The notes under the pieces are model-generated. The model did no database searches, was not told the DNA's origin, and was given only the letters and a program-made list of their open reading frames with translations. The translations under genes were made by a program, and so were the position numbers. A DNA stretch of 7,080 nt from Savagea sp. (GTDB lineage Bacteria > Bacillota > Bacilli > Bacillales_A > Planococcaceae), in contig JASLHQ010000082.1 of NCBI GenBank assembly GCA_030152265.1, positions 1-7,080 on the forward strand, written 5' to 3'. Positions within the stretch are counted from its first letter, which is position 1; every line of letters begins with the position of its first letter. This document shows positions 1 to 6,609 of the stretch, one piece after another.

Positions 1-363
1 ACATTTAAAGGGAAAGTGACGTATCACCCATCATGTCATATGACGAGATTGCTCGGCGTGAAAGAAGCGCCATTACGTTTACTTGAAAGTATCGAAGGTG
101 TAGATGTCGTTCCGTTACCACAGGCGGAAGACTGCTGTGGATTCGGTGGAACATTCGCGGTGAAAAACGCGGTTATTTCAGGTCGTATGGTCGACGAAAA
201 AGCGCACCATGTTGAAGAGACTGAAGCTGAATATTTAGTCGGCGGAGACATGGCTTGTTTAATGAACATTCAAGGTCGTTTAACACGTGAAGGCAAAAAT
301 GTAAAAGTGTTGCATATCGTAGAAATTTTGAACCAATTTTCAAATGAGGAAGTGAAAAAATGA
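1..363 (+). CDS. lutA: L-lactate oxidation complex subunit LutA, C-terminal part (5' end outside window)
   Basis: This is the last 120 residues of LutA, the cysteine-rich (CCG domain) subunit of the LutABC complex that oxidises L-lactate to pyruvate in the cytoplasm. The reading frame is open from base 1, so the gene begins upstream; the GTG at 16 is an internal valine and not a start. The visible part is one complete CCG domain: YHPSCH (Cys12 of the fragment), EDCCGFGG (Cys45-Cys46) and GGDMAC (Cys86), the spacing expected for a CCG iron-sulfur or heterodisulfide-reductase-like site. B. subtilis LutA is about 238 residues with two such domains, so roughly the N-terminal half is missing here. 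The TGA stop overlaps the lutB start codon in an ATGA arrangement, which suggests translational coupling. The assignment is supported by the adjoining lutB and lutC; GlcF-like or heterodisulfide reductase subunit B proteins share this domain but not this context. Confidence 0.93.
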   Translation, partial: TFKGKVTYHPSCHMTRLLGVKEAPLRLLESIEGVDVVPLPQAEDCCGFGGTFAVKNAVISGRMVDEKAHHVEETEAEYLVGGDMACLMNIQGRLTREGKNVKVLHIVEILNQFSNEEVKK

Positions 364-1775
364 GCATTCGAATTAGTAACGATCCGTATGACAAACGAAT
401 TGACAAAGGTGTAGCGAATGAATTTATGCGTGAGTCGATCGCTTCAGCGCAAGGGCGTTTCCGTTCAGGAAAACTTGCGGCATCTGAAGAGTTAGGTGAT
501 TGGGAAGATTGGCGCTCATTAGGTGAAGAAATCCGAACGCATACGTTAAATCATTTGGATTATTATTTAAACCAATTGACAGAACAAGTTGAAGCGCGTG
601 GCGGTAAAGTATTTTTCGCAAAAGATGCTGCAGAAGCGAACGAATATATTAAAAAGGTAGCGCAATCGAAAAATGCTAAAAAAGTCGTAAAATCAAAGTC
701 GATGGTCACAGAAGAAATCGGCTTAAATAAAGCGCTCGCTGAAGTAGGAGCAGACGTTGTTGAAACAGACTTAGGAGAATGGATTTTACAGTTAGACGGA
801 GATTTACCATCTCATATCGTTACACCAGCCCTTCATTTGAATAAAGAACAAATTAAAGATACTTTCGTAAAATATCGTGGCTACGATAGTACGAGCACAC
901 CTGAAGATTTAGCATTATTTGCGCGTAAACAATTGCGTGAAGAATTTTTAGCTGCAGATATCGGGATTACAGGATGTAACTTTGCGATTGCAGAATCTGG
1001 TACCGTAACACTCGTCACGAACGAGGGGAACGCACGACTTTCTACAACATTGCCGAAAACACAAATTTCGGTCATGGGGATGGAACGAATCGTCCCAACA
1101 TGGGAAGAGATGGAAGTACTCGTTAGCTTATTGACACGTTCGGCAGTCGGGCAAAAATTAACGAGTTACATTACGGCGATTACAGGGGTACGTCAAGAAG
1201 GCGAAACAGACGGACCAGAAGAGTACCACCTCGTCATCGTAGACAATGGACGTTCGAAAATTTTAGGAACAGAATTCCAATCTGCTTTGCACTGTATTCG
1301 ATGTGCAGCATGTATTAACGCATGTCCCGTATATCGTCAAATCGGTGGACACGCTTACGGATCGATCTACCCAGGTCCAATCGGCGCTGTTTTAACACCG
1401 TTGTTAGACGGTTATGAAAACCATAAAGAATTACCGTATGCTTCAACACTTTGTGCGGCATGTACAGATGCATGTCCAGTTAAAATCCCACTCCATGAAC
1501 ATCTCGTGCGTCACCGTGAAAACATCGTTGAGCTCGGCATGGCACCAAAAATGGAAAAAGTGGCGATGAAAGGATTCGTTCAATGGGCATCTCACCCTGC
1601 TGCGTACAAATTGAGTTCAAAACTTGCACGCACAGCGATGAAACCGTGGACGAAAGATGAAAAAATTACAGATGGACCGAGCATTTTGAAAGAATGGACG
1701 AAAGAGCGTGACTTCCCAGCACCACCGAAAGAAACGTTCCGTCATTGGTTCAAAAATCGCAAGGAGGAGAAATAA
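360..1775 (+). CDS. lutB: L-lactate oxidation iron-sulfur protein LutB
   Basis: The 471-residue LutB is the ferredoxin-type subunit of the LutABC L-lactate dehydrogenase and is expected to pass electrons between LutA/LutC and the respiratory chain. Residues about 70-295 form the LUD (DUF162) domain with the AESGTVTLVTNEGN signature at 211-224. A ferredoxin-like segment follows: the first motif has Cys312, Cys315, Cys318 and Cys322 (CIRCAACINACP), and the second has Cys365, Cys368 and Cys372 (CAACTDACP). The second motif shows three cysteines rather than four, which I believe is normal for LutB. The C-terminal region from about 380 is the LutB-specific tail. The length matches the family (about 470-480). 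The ATG start overlaps the lutA stop by 4 bases and is preceded by GAGGAAGTG at 346-354. One base separates its stop from the lutC start, so all three subunits are probably co-translated. Confidence 0.96.
   Translation: MSIRISNDPYDKRIDKGVANEFMRESIASAQGRFRSGKLAASEELGDWEDWRSLGEEIRTHTLNHLDYYLNQLTEQVEARGGKVFFAKDAAEANEYIKKVAQSKNAKKVVKSKSMVTEEIGLNKALAEVGADVVETDLGEWILQLDGDLPSHIVTPALHLNKEQIKDTFVKYRGYDSTSTPEDLALFARKQLREEFLAADIGITGCNFAIAESGTVTLVTNEGNARLSTTLPKTQISVMGMERIVPTWEEMEVLVSLLTRSAVGQKLTSYITAITGVRQEGETDGPEEYHLVIVDNGRSKILGTEFQSALHCIRCAACINACPVYRQIGGHAYGSIYPGPIGAVLTPLLDGYENHKELPYASTLCAACTDACPVKIPLHEHLVRHRENIVELGMAPKMEKVAMKGFVQWASHPAAYKLSSKLARTAMKPWTKDEKITDGPSILKEWTKERDFPAPPKETFRHWFKNRKEEK
1761..1767 (+). 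promoter_or_regulatory. Strong ribosome binding site of lutC
   Basis: A full-consensus AAGGAGG lies 9 bases before the ATG at 1777 and inside the last codons of lutB. It decides the lutC start: the frame is open upstream to an ATG at 1708, but that ATG lies within lutB, has no such site, and would add 23 residues unlike LutC. Confidence 0.9.
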
Positions 1776-1776
1776 G

Positions 1777-2478
1777 ATGGCGACGAAAGAAGATTTTTTA
1801 AACAATATTGCGAATGAATTAGGAAGAGCTCGCATTACAGCACCTGTCGAAAAGCCTGTATGGCGTCATCAACCTCAACATGCGGTATTGCAAGGGCTGT
1901 CACAAGACCAATTAGTCGAAGCATTACAAGCACAATGCGCAGTCGGCCATACGTCAGTAGATGTTGTGACACTTGCGCAACTTGAAGAGACGATCGACCG
2001 TATTTTAAAGCAGTTACAAGCTGATTCTGTCATCGCAGCGGATGACCGTCGTAATGACGAATATGGAATGACAGCTTATTACGAACAATTGAAAAATCAA
2101 ATAGACGTGCACATTTGGAAAGAAGCAGCAGGGGAAGAAAACCTTCGCTTTGCAGAGCGAGCACGTGTTGGGATTACGTTCAGTGATGTGACACTTGCAG
2201 AATCTGGAACAGTCGTCTTATTTATGAACGAACAAATGGGACGCGGCATTAGTCTTTTACCCCATGCGCATATCGCAATCGTGCCGAAAAGTACAATTGT
2301 CCCGAGAATGACACAAGCTGCGCAAACGGTTCGTGGTAAATTAAAAGAAGAAGGAAAAGTTCCATCATGTGTGAGCTTTATTTCAGGACCGAGTAAAAGT
2401 GCCGATATCGAAATGAATTTAGTCGTCGGCGTGCACGGGCCTGTCGAAGTGTTTTACATCGTTGTCGATGACAAATAA
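1777..2478 (+). CDS. lutC: L-lactate oxidation subunit LutC
   Basis: LutC is the third subunit of the LutABC L-lactate oxidising complex. It is a 233-residue soluble LUD-domain protein, close to the roughly 240 residues of B. subtilis LutC. The LUD core covers about residues 40-231 and shows the family signatures LAESGTV (140-146), LPHAHIAIVP (161-170), SGPSKSADIE (203-212) and GVHGP (218-222). There are no iron-sulfur motifs, as expected for LutC. The start at ATG 1777 is chosen because it follows a consensus AAGGAGG by 9 bases and gives the usual MATKEDFLNNIA opening. It sits 1 base after lutB and 17 bases before the glcD-like gene with no terminator between, so the operon continues. Its AESGTV segment is clearly homologous to that of LutB, reflecting the shared LUD fold. 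The exact catalytic role of LutC within the complex is not known from sequence. Confidence 0.96.
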   Translation: MATKEDFLNNIANELGRARITAPVEKPVWRHQPQHAVLQGLSQDQLVEALQAQCAVGHTSVDVVTLAQLEETIDRILKQLQADSVIAADDRRNDEYGMTAYYEQLKNQIDVHIWKEAAGEENLRFAERARVGITFSDVTLAESGTVVLFMNEQMGRGISLLPHAHIAIVPKSTIVPRMTQAAQTVRGKLKEEGKVPSCVSFISGPSKSADIEMNLVVGVHGPVEVFYIVVDDK

Positions 2479-2481
2479 TCG

Positions 2482-2489
2482 AGAGGTGA
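2482..2489 (+). promoter_or_regulatory. Ribosome binding site supporting the TTG start of the glcD-like gene
   Basis: AGAGGTGA ends 6 bases before the TTG at 2496 and matches the anti-Shine-Dalgarno core AGGTGA. It supports the TTG start; the next in-frame ATG is at residue 94, inside the FAD domain, and cannot be the start. Confidence 0.8.
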
Positions 2490-2495
2490 AAGAAA

Positions 2496-3890
2496 TTGAT
2501 TTCTAGCAAAATTCGAAAGCAGTTCGTCGCAATTGTTGGGGAAGAAAACGTTTTTGATAGCGAATCTTCACTTTTGAACTATTCATACGATGCGACACCA
2601 GGATTTCAAGCACGTCCACATTGTGTGCTTGCACCACGTAACGTTTTTGAAGTGAGTGAAATCGTAAAGATTTGTAATGCGAACCGCATTCCGATCGTCC
2701 CACGCGGTTCAGGTACGAACTTGAGTGCTTCGACAACACCATCTAAAGGTGGTGTCGTCCTACTCTTTAAAAACATGAATGAAATTATCGAAATTGATGA
2801 AGCGAACTTAACGATGACGGTACAACCAGGTGTTATCACACAACGCATCATCGAAGCAGCGGAAGCGAAAGGGTTATTTTACCCACCAGATCCAGGTTCA
2901 GTAAACATTTCTCAAATCGGTGGAAACATCAGCACGAACGCAGGTGGATTGCACGGTTTGAAGTACGGTGTAACACGTGACTATGTCATTGGTTTGCAAG
3001 TTGTTCTTCCGAATGGTGAAATTATCGAAACAGGTGGTAAATTAGCGAAAGACGTCGCGGGATACGACTTAACACGTCTTTTCGTCGGTGCGGAAGGAAC
3101 ACTCGGTGTCATTACAGGCGCTGTACTTAAACTAATTCCGAAGCCAGAAGCGACGAAAACGATGCTCGTTTTATTCGAAGATTTAGAAACGTCAGCGAAA
3201 GCAGTATCAGCAATTATTGAAAATCGCATCATCCCTGCAACTTTAGAATTCCTCGATCAAGCGACCGTTCGCGTCGTAGAGGACTTCGCACAAATCGGCT
3301 TACCGACAGATGCGGGAGCGGTACTGTTAATTGAACAAGACGGTCCGAAAGAAATCGTCGAACGCGATACAGAACGTATGGCTGAAATTTGTATGGAAAC
3401 AGGCGCGATGGACGTTCAAGTTGCGCAAACGCCAGAAGAAGCGTACGAATTAACGAGTGCGCGTCGTACGGCGTTATCGGCACTTTCTCGTATGAAGCCG
3501 ACGACGATTTTAGAAGATGCGACGGTTCCACGTTCGAAAATTGCAGAGATGGTGGCCATCATTAATGACATCGCGAAAAAGTACGAGTTAACGGTTTGTA
3601 CATTCGGTCACGCAGGAGACGGAAACTTACACCCGACTTGCTTGACAGACGCTCGCGATAAAGAAGAGATGGAACGTGTCGATGCAGCATTTAAAGAAAT
3701 TTTCGAAGAAGCGGTGCGTCTCGGTGGAACGATCACAGGAGAACACGGTGTCGGTGAAATGAAACTTCCTTATTTATCATTGAAAGCTGGGGAAGCAGGC
3801 GTTGAAGCGATGCGTAACATTAAATTTGCGCTCGACCCGAATGCGATTATGAACCCAGGTAAAATGTTCACAGCAAAACAACAACGATAG
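2496..3890 (+). CDS. glcD: GlcD-type FAD-binding 2-hydroxyacid oxidase (glycolate or D-lactate dehydrogenase)
   Basis: This 464-residue flavoprotein belongs to the VAO/PCMH oxidase family and oxidises a 2-hydroxyacid, most likely D-lactate or glycolate, to its 2-oxoacid. The N-terminal FAD_binding_4 domain (about 38-215) shows PRGSGTNLSAS (69-79), PPDPGS (130-135), GGNISTNAGG (142-151) and GYDLTRLFVGAEGTLGVIT (189-207). The C-terminal FAD-oxidase domain (about 216-458) shows the Arg323-Arg324 region, LEDATVPRSK (339-348), GHAGDGNLHP with His372 and His379 (371-380), EHGVG with His417 (416-420) and NPGK (453-456). These are the FAD-pocket and metal/substrate histidines of the GlcD and D-lactate dehydrogenase families. 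There is no signal peptide or membrane segment. Translation starts at TTG after AGAGGTGA. It lies 17 bases after lutC and 11 bases before its Fe-S partner, so it is part of the same transcript. Substrate choice between glycolate and D-lactate cannot be settled from sequence; the lut context favours D-lactate. Confidence 0.9.
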   Translation: MISSKIRKQFVAIVGEENVFDSESSLLNYSYDATPGFQARPHCVLAPRNVFEVSEIVKICNANRIPIVPRGSGTNLSASTTPSKGGVVLLFKNMNEIIEIDEANLTMTVQPGVITQRIIEAAEAKGLFYPPDPGSVNISQIGGNISTNAGGLHGLKYGVTRDYVIGLQVVLPNGEIIETGGKLAKDVAGYDLTRLFVGAEGTLGVITGAVLKLIPKPEATKTMLVLFEDLETSAKAVSAIIENRIIPATLEFLDQATVRVVEDFAQIGLPTDAGAVLLIEQDGPKEIVERDTERMAEICMETGAMDVQVAQTPEEAYELTSARRTALSALSRMKPTTILEDATVPRSKIAEMVAIINDIAKKYELTVCTFGHAGDGNLHPTCLTDARDKEEMERVDAAFKEIFEEAVRLGGTITGEHGVGEMKLPYLSLKAGEAGVEAMRNIKFALDPNAIMNPGKMFTAKQQR

Positions 3891-3901
3891 GCGGTGCTCA
3901 A

Positions 3902-5230
3902 ATGCAAACACGTGAACGCAAAAAAATTCAACAAAACTTTGTCGCGAAGATGGATTATGATGAACTAATGAACTGTACACGTTGCGGCTTTTGTTTACCG
4001 AGCTGTCCAACATATAAAGAGACGAATCAAGACGAGAAACATTCACCACGTGGTCGTATTGCGATCATGAAAGGTGTCGTTGACGGTTTAATCGAGCCGG
4101 ACGATGAAGTGAAACGCTCCATCGACCTTTGTCTCGGTTGCCGTGCTTGTGAAACGGCTTGTCCTTCAGGTGTAAACTTTGGCCAGTTGTTAGAACAAGC
4201 GCGCCATGCAATTTATGAAGTGAACAATCAGTCAGCGACAGAAAAAGTCGCACGTAAACAAGTGTTGAATCGCTTCTTCATGGACCAAAAAGAAATGGTT
4301 TCTGCCGTTAACTTACTCGGCATTTACCAACGTACAGGAATCGGCAAATTCGCCCATTCATTCGGCTTAATGAGCATGCTTCCAGATACGATGGCTACGA
4401 TGGAAAAAGTGTTGCCGAAAGCGCCGACGAAACGTCAAATGCAAAATCGTCCACGCCATTACGAACCGATCGGCAAAAAGACGAAAAAAGTAGCATTTTT
4501 CGGCGGTTGCTTAATGGATACATTATTTTTAAAAACGAACGAATCGACAACGAAATTGCTTCAATATGCAGGTTGTGAAATCGTCGTTCCAGAAGGGCAA
4601 GGCTGTTGTGGAGCGCTCCATGGTCACAGTGGAGAAGTCGAACAATCGAAAGTGTTAGCGAAGCGCAACATAGAAGCATTCGAAAAAGCGGGCGTCGATT
4701 ACATCATCACGAACGCAGGTGGATGTGGTGCATTTTTAGTCGATTACGGACACTTATTACGTGATGAACCAGAATGGAAAGCGCGTGCGGAAGCATTTTC
4801 GGCGAAAATTCAAGACATTACGTCGATTTTAGTGGACCTCGACTTCCATAAACAAAAATTATCATTGCCACGTCAAATCGTCACATATCAAGATTCATGT
4901 CACTTACGCAACGGTCAAAAGGTAAGCGAACAACCACGTCAATTGTTGCGCGCAATCGAAGGCGTCGAATTTGTCGAAATGGTTGGCGCTGACAGCTGCT
5001 GTGGTTCTGCGGGTATTTATAACTTAGTAGAATCGGACATGTCGATGCAAATTTTAGACAAAAAGATGACGCACGTAAAAGCGACAGATGCGAAAACAAT
5101 CGTCACGACAAACCCAGGATGCTTATTACAAATGAAGCTCGGAATTGAACGTGAAGGATTATCTGACAAAATGGACGGTGTGCATATCGTCGATTTATTA
5201 GTTGAAGCATACGAACGTGCAAATCGTTAA
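3902..5230 (+). CDS. glcF: GlcF-type iron-sulfur subunit of glycolate/D-lactate oxidase
   Basis: This 442-residue cytoplasmic Fe-S protein is expected to take electrons from the upstream GlcD-like flavoprotein and pass them to the quinone pool. Its N-terminus has two 4Fe-4S ferredoxin motifs: Cys25, Cys28, Cys31, Cys35 (CTRCGFCLPSCP) and Cys77, Cys80, Cys83, Cys87 (CLGCRACETACP). Two CCG domains follow. The first has Cys203 (GGCLMD), Cys235-Cys236 (GCCGALHGHSGE) and Cys275. The second has Cys333 (DSCHLRNGQ), Cys366-Cys367 (SCCGSAG) and Cys407 (NPGC). Domain order and length fit GlcF, which is normally about 400-450 residues. The second CCG domain aligns by eye with the LutA C-terminus in this window. 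ATG 3902 follows the preceding stop by 11 bases, with only a modest AGGCGGTG site upstream. It is the last gene of the operon and ends just before a strong hairpin terminator. No GlcE-like gene lies beside it. Confidence 0.92.
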   Translation: MQTRERKKIQQNFVAKMDYDELMNCTRCGFCLPSCPTYKETNQDEKHSPRGRIAIMKGVVDGLIEPDDEVKRSIDLCLGCRACETACPSGVNFGQLLEQARHAIYEVNNQSATEKVARKQVLNRFFMDQKEMVSAVNLLGIYQRTGIGKFAHSFGLMSMLPDTMATMEKVLPKAPTKRQMQNRPRHYEPIGKKTKKVAFFGGCLMDTLFLKTNESTTKLLQYAGCEIVVPEGQGCCGALHGHSGEVEQSKVLAKRNIEAFEKAGVDYIITNAGGCGAFLVDYGHLLRDEPEWKARAEAFSAKIQDITSILVDLDFHKQKLSLPRQIVTYQDSCHLRNGQKVSEQPRQLLRAIEGVEFVEMVGADSCCGSAGIYNLVESDMSMQILDKKMTHVKATDAKTIVTTNPGCLLQMKLGIEREGLSDKMDGVHIVDLLVEAYERANR

Positions 5231-5233
5231 AAC

Positions 5234-5287
5234 AAAAATAGACAAAGTCCCAACAATGTGTGGGCTTTGTCTATTTTTGATTTTTTT
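5234..5287. terminator. Bidirectional Rho-independent terminator between convergent genes
   Basis: A perfect 14-bp stem pairs AAAAATAGACAAAG (5234-5247) with CTTTGTCTATTTTT (5265-5278). Past a bulged T at 5248 it extends by CCCA/TGGG around an 8-base loop. On the forward strand it runs into TATTTTTGATTTTTTT, and on the reverse strand it reads into TATTTTTGTTTT. It starts 4 bases after the glcF stop and lies immediately downstream of the DUF418 gene's stop, so it probably ends both transcripts. Confidence 0.9.
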
Positions 5288-6503
5288 AAGAAATGATTTC
5301 TCGTTCAAGTGAACTTTTCGGACGACGAGGACGCACATGTCCTTTCCACGTTAAATTCGTCCCGATGCGAAGCAATGTTTCTAAAGGACCGCGTTTGAAG
5401 TAGCGGAGATACAATACACTTCCGACACATTGCAACGTGTAAATGACGAGTCCGAGAATCATCGCTTTCCAAACACCGAGCGAACCGAATAAGCCGAAGC
5501 CGTATCCGTAAAAAATAAAGGTTGCGATCACGGATTGCATAATGTAATTCGTTAAAGACAATTTTCCGACCGCTTCAAATCCTTTAAAGAGGAGAGCGCG
5601 TTCGTTCGCATAATACATTTGAGCGAACGTCAAAATATATCCGAAAGCGAGCAAGTGTGGACCTTGTTCAGCGACCGCTTGTAAGACGACATTTTCGCTC
5701 CAATCGAAATGAACGATCGCTTTCAAAATGAGTCCGACAATGACGAGTGGAACACCGAGCTTATACCATTTCGCATATTTCGGATCATGAAAGAAATTCA
5801 CTTTCGCTGTCCACATTCCGAGCAAAAATAAAGAACCTGTAATAAATGGTAAAATGAGTGTAATAACCCCCATCATCAATTCCGTCTCTTCATCGTAAGG
5901 ACTCACTTCTTGAACGAATTGATGAATGTCAGCGTATGAACCGTTCGCATAGATTGGAATCGATTGTTCCACGTACGCTCTCGTCGTTTCATCTTCACCG
6001 AGCAACAATGTATCGGAAGAATCCCCCATAAAGACGAAACTCATAATGAGCGGAAGAAATAAGCTAAGCAATCCGAAAATCGCAACCGTTAACGGTTTAC
6101 GGTGGACGAAAGGCAATAGCAAAATCGCCATCCCTCCGTAAAAGGCGAGAATGTCACCTTCCCAAATGAAATAACTGTGCAAAAGACCGGCCGCAAGTAA
6201 CAATACACCTCGGCGGAATAAATGCCATTTCGGACGCGCATTTTTTCGTTTTAAGCTGTCCGACAATTTCACGAGCGAAAAACCGAAAAGCAAAGCGAAA
6301 ATCGGTAAAAAGCTTCCTTCAATCGCAATTTTCGTAAAATCGTAAGCGATCTCGTCAAAAGTAGAAATCGGGAACAGTTCGATCATGTCTTTTCCGAACA
6401 TACCGTATTGAAAAATAAGTAAGTTCGCGAGTAAAATGCCGAATAAACTAAAACCACGTAAAGCATCAACGACGTGGACACGTTCTGTAGGACGTTCTGT
6501 CAT
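5286..6503 (-). CDS. DUF418/YeiB-family polytopic membrane protein, function unknown
   Basis: This is a 405-residue integral membrane protein of the YeiB/DUF418 family, which includes B. subtilis proteins such as YxaH and YrkO; its function is not established. The N-terminal family signature is clear: RVHVVDALRGFSLFGILLAN (8-27), then EGSFLPIFALLFGFS (62-76), then an RR...GLLHSYFIWEGDILAFYGG region (97-124) with Arg97-Arg98, His109 and Asp117. The DUF418 C-terminal half holds GKLSLTNYIMQSVI (313-326) and RGPLETLLR (371-379). About eight to ten hydrophobic segments can be seen, near 11-31, 62-80, 99-113, 117-134, 138-159, 211-231, 250-266, 282-297, 321-339 and 345-366. An acidic hydrophilic loop lies at about 160-208 and a basic tail after 385. 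ATG 6503 is preceded on its strand by an AGAAGG site. It is convergent to the lactate operon and divergent from a response regulator. The family resembles acyltransferase-like membrane proteins at the N-terminus, so a small-molecule acyl transfer or transport role is possible but unproven. Confidence 0.9.
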   Translation of the reverse strand: MTERPTERVHVVDALRGFSLFGILLANLLIFQYGMFGKDMIELFPISTFDEIAYDFTKIAIEGSFLPIFALLFGFSLVKLSDSLKRKNARPKWHLFRRGVLLLAAGLLHSYFIWEGDILAFYGGMAILLLPFVHRKPLTVAIFGLLSLFLPLIMSFVFMGDSSDTLLLGEDETTRAYVEQSIPIYANGSYADIHQFVQEVSPYDEETELMMGVITLILPFITGSLFLLGMWTAKVNFFHDPKYAKWYKLGVPLVIVGLILKAIVHFDWSENVVLQAVAEQGPHLLAFGYILTFAQMYYANERALLFKGFEAVGKLSLTNYIMQSVIATFIFYGYGFGLFGSLGVWKAMILGLVIYTLQCVGSVLYLRYFKRGPLETLLRIGTNLTWKGHVRPRRPKSSLEREIIS

Positions 6504-6578
6504 ATAGTGACCTTCTCTCTATAGTTGTTTGCATATTTTTAGTATAGTGAGAGAAACTTATCGCACGTTTTCACGTAT

Positions 6579-6595
6579 CTTAAACTTAGCTTAAA
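6579..6595 (+). repeat. 11-bp-phased CTTAAA direct repeat, possible OmpR-type regulator site
   Basis: CTTAAA at 6579-6584 and 6590-6595 are separated by 5 bases, giving an 11-bp period (CTTAAACTTAGCTTAAA). A related CTTATC lies 22 bp upstream of the first copy at 6557-6562, on the same helical phase. Tandem 6-mers with 5-bp spacing are the usual binding layout of OmpR/PhoB-family regulators, and such a gene starts 14 bases downstream. Autoregulation is inference. Confidence 0.4.
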
Positions 6596-6601
6596 AGGAG
6601 G
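6595..6601 (+). promoter_or_regulatory. Ribosome binding site supporting the TTG start of the response regulator
   Basis: A consensus AAGGAGG lies 8 bases before the TTG at 6610. It decides the start: the first in-frame ATG encodes residue 21 and would remove the acidic-pocket aspartates of the receiver domain. The site abuts the phased CTTAAA repeat. Confidence 0.88.
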
Positions 6602-6609
6602 AACAATCA

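Larger units (their letters stand above)
6504..6609. promoter_or_regulatory. Divergent promoter/operator region for the DUF418 gene and the response regulator
   Basis: This 106-base AT-rich spacer must drive both divergent genes. On the reverse strand TATACT (6541-6546) is a fair -10 box for the DUF418 gene, with only a poor -35 near 6564-6569. On the forward strand TATAGT (6543-6548) is a possible -10 for the regulator, also without a good -35; the two -10 boxes would overlap. Weak -35 boxes would fit activator-dependent transcription. TTCTCTCTATA (6513-6523) and TATAGTGAGAGAA (6543-6555) form an imperfect inverted repeat around this site. The promoter positions are inference. Confidence 0.45.

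Noticed and set aside
16..18. GTG at 16 as a gene start
   Set aside because: The frame is open from base 1 and the codon falls inside a conserved CCG-domain strand (KVTYHPSCH), so it is an internal valine of LutA.
365..1775. The three-cysteine second Fe-S motif of LutB as a damaged cluster
   Set aside because: As far as I recall, this C-x2-C-x3-C pattern is normal for LutB proteins, so it is not evidence of loss.
1708..1776. Upstream 23-residue extension of lutC from the ATG at 1708
   Set aside because: It lies entirely within lutB in another frame, has no ribosome binding site, and encodes a basic stretch absent from LutC; the ATG at 1777 has a consensus AAGGAGG.
2503..3531. Several reverse-strand open frames of about 80-100 codons under the glcD-like gene
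   Set aside because: They have no recognisable motifs or ribosome binding sites and lie antisense to a strongly conserved coding sequence; they are frame shadows.
3777..5099. Reverse-strand open frames under the glcF-like gene
   Set aside because: Their composition is what antisense of the GlcF codons gives, with no initiation signals or family resemblance.
6553..6581. TATCTT at 6576-6581 as the -10 box of the response regulator
   Set aside because: The -35 position reads GAAACT, and transcription would begin right at the ribosome binding site, leaving almost no leader; the TATAGT at 6543 is less implausible.
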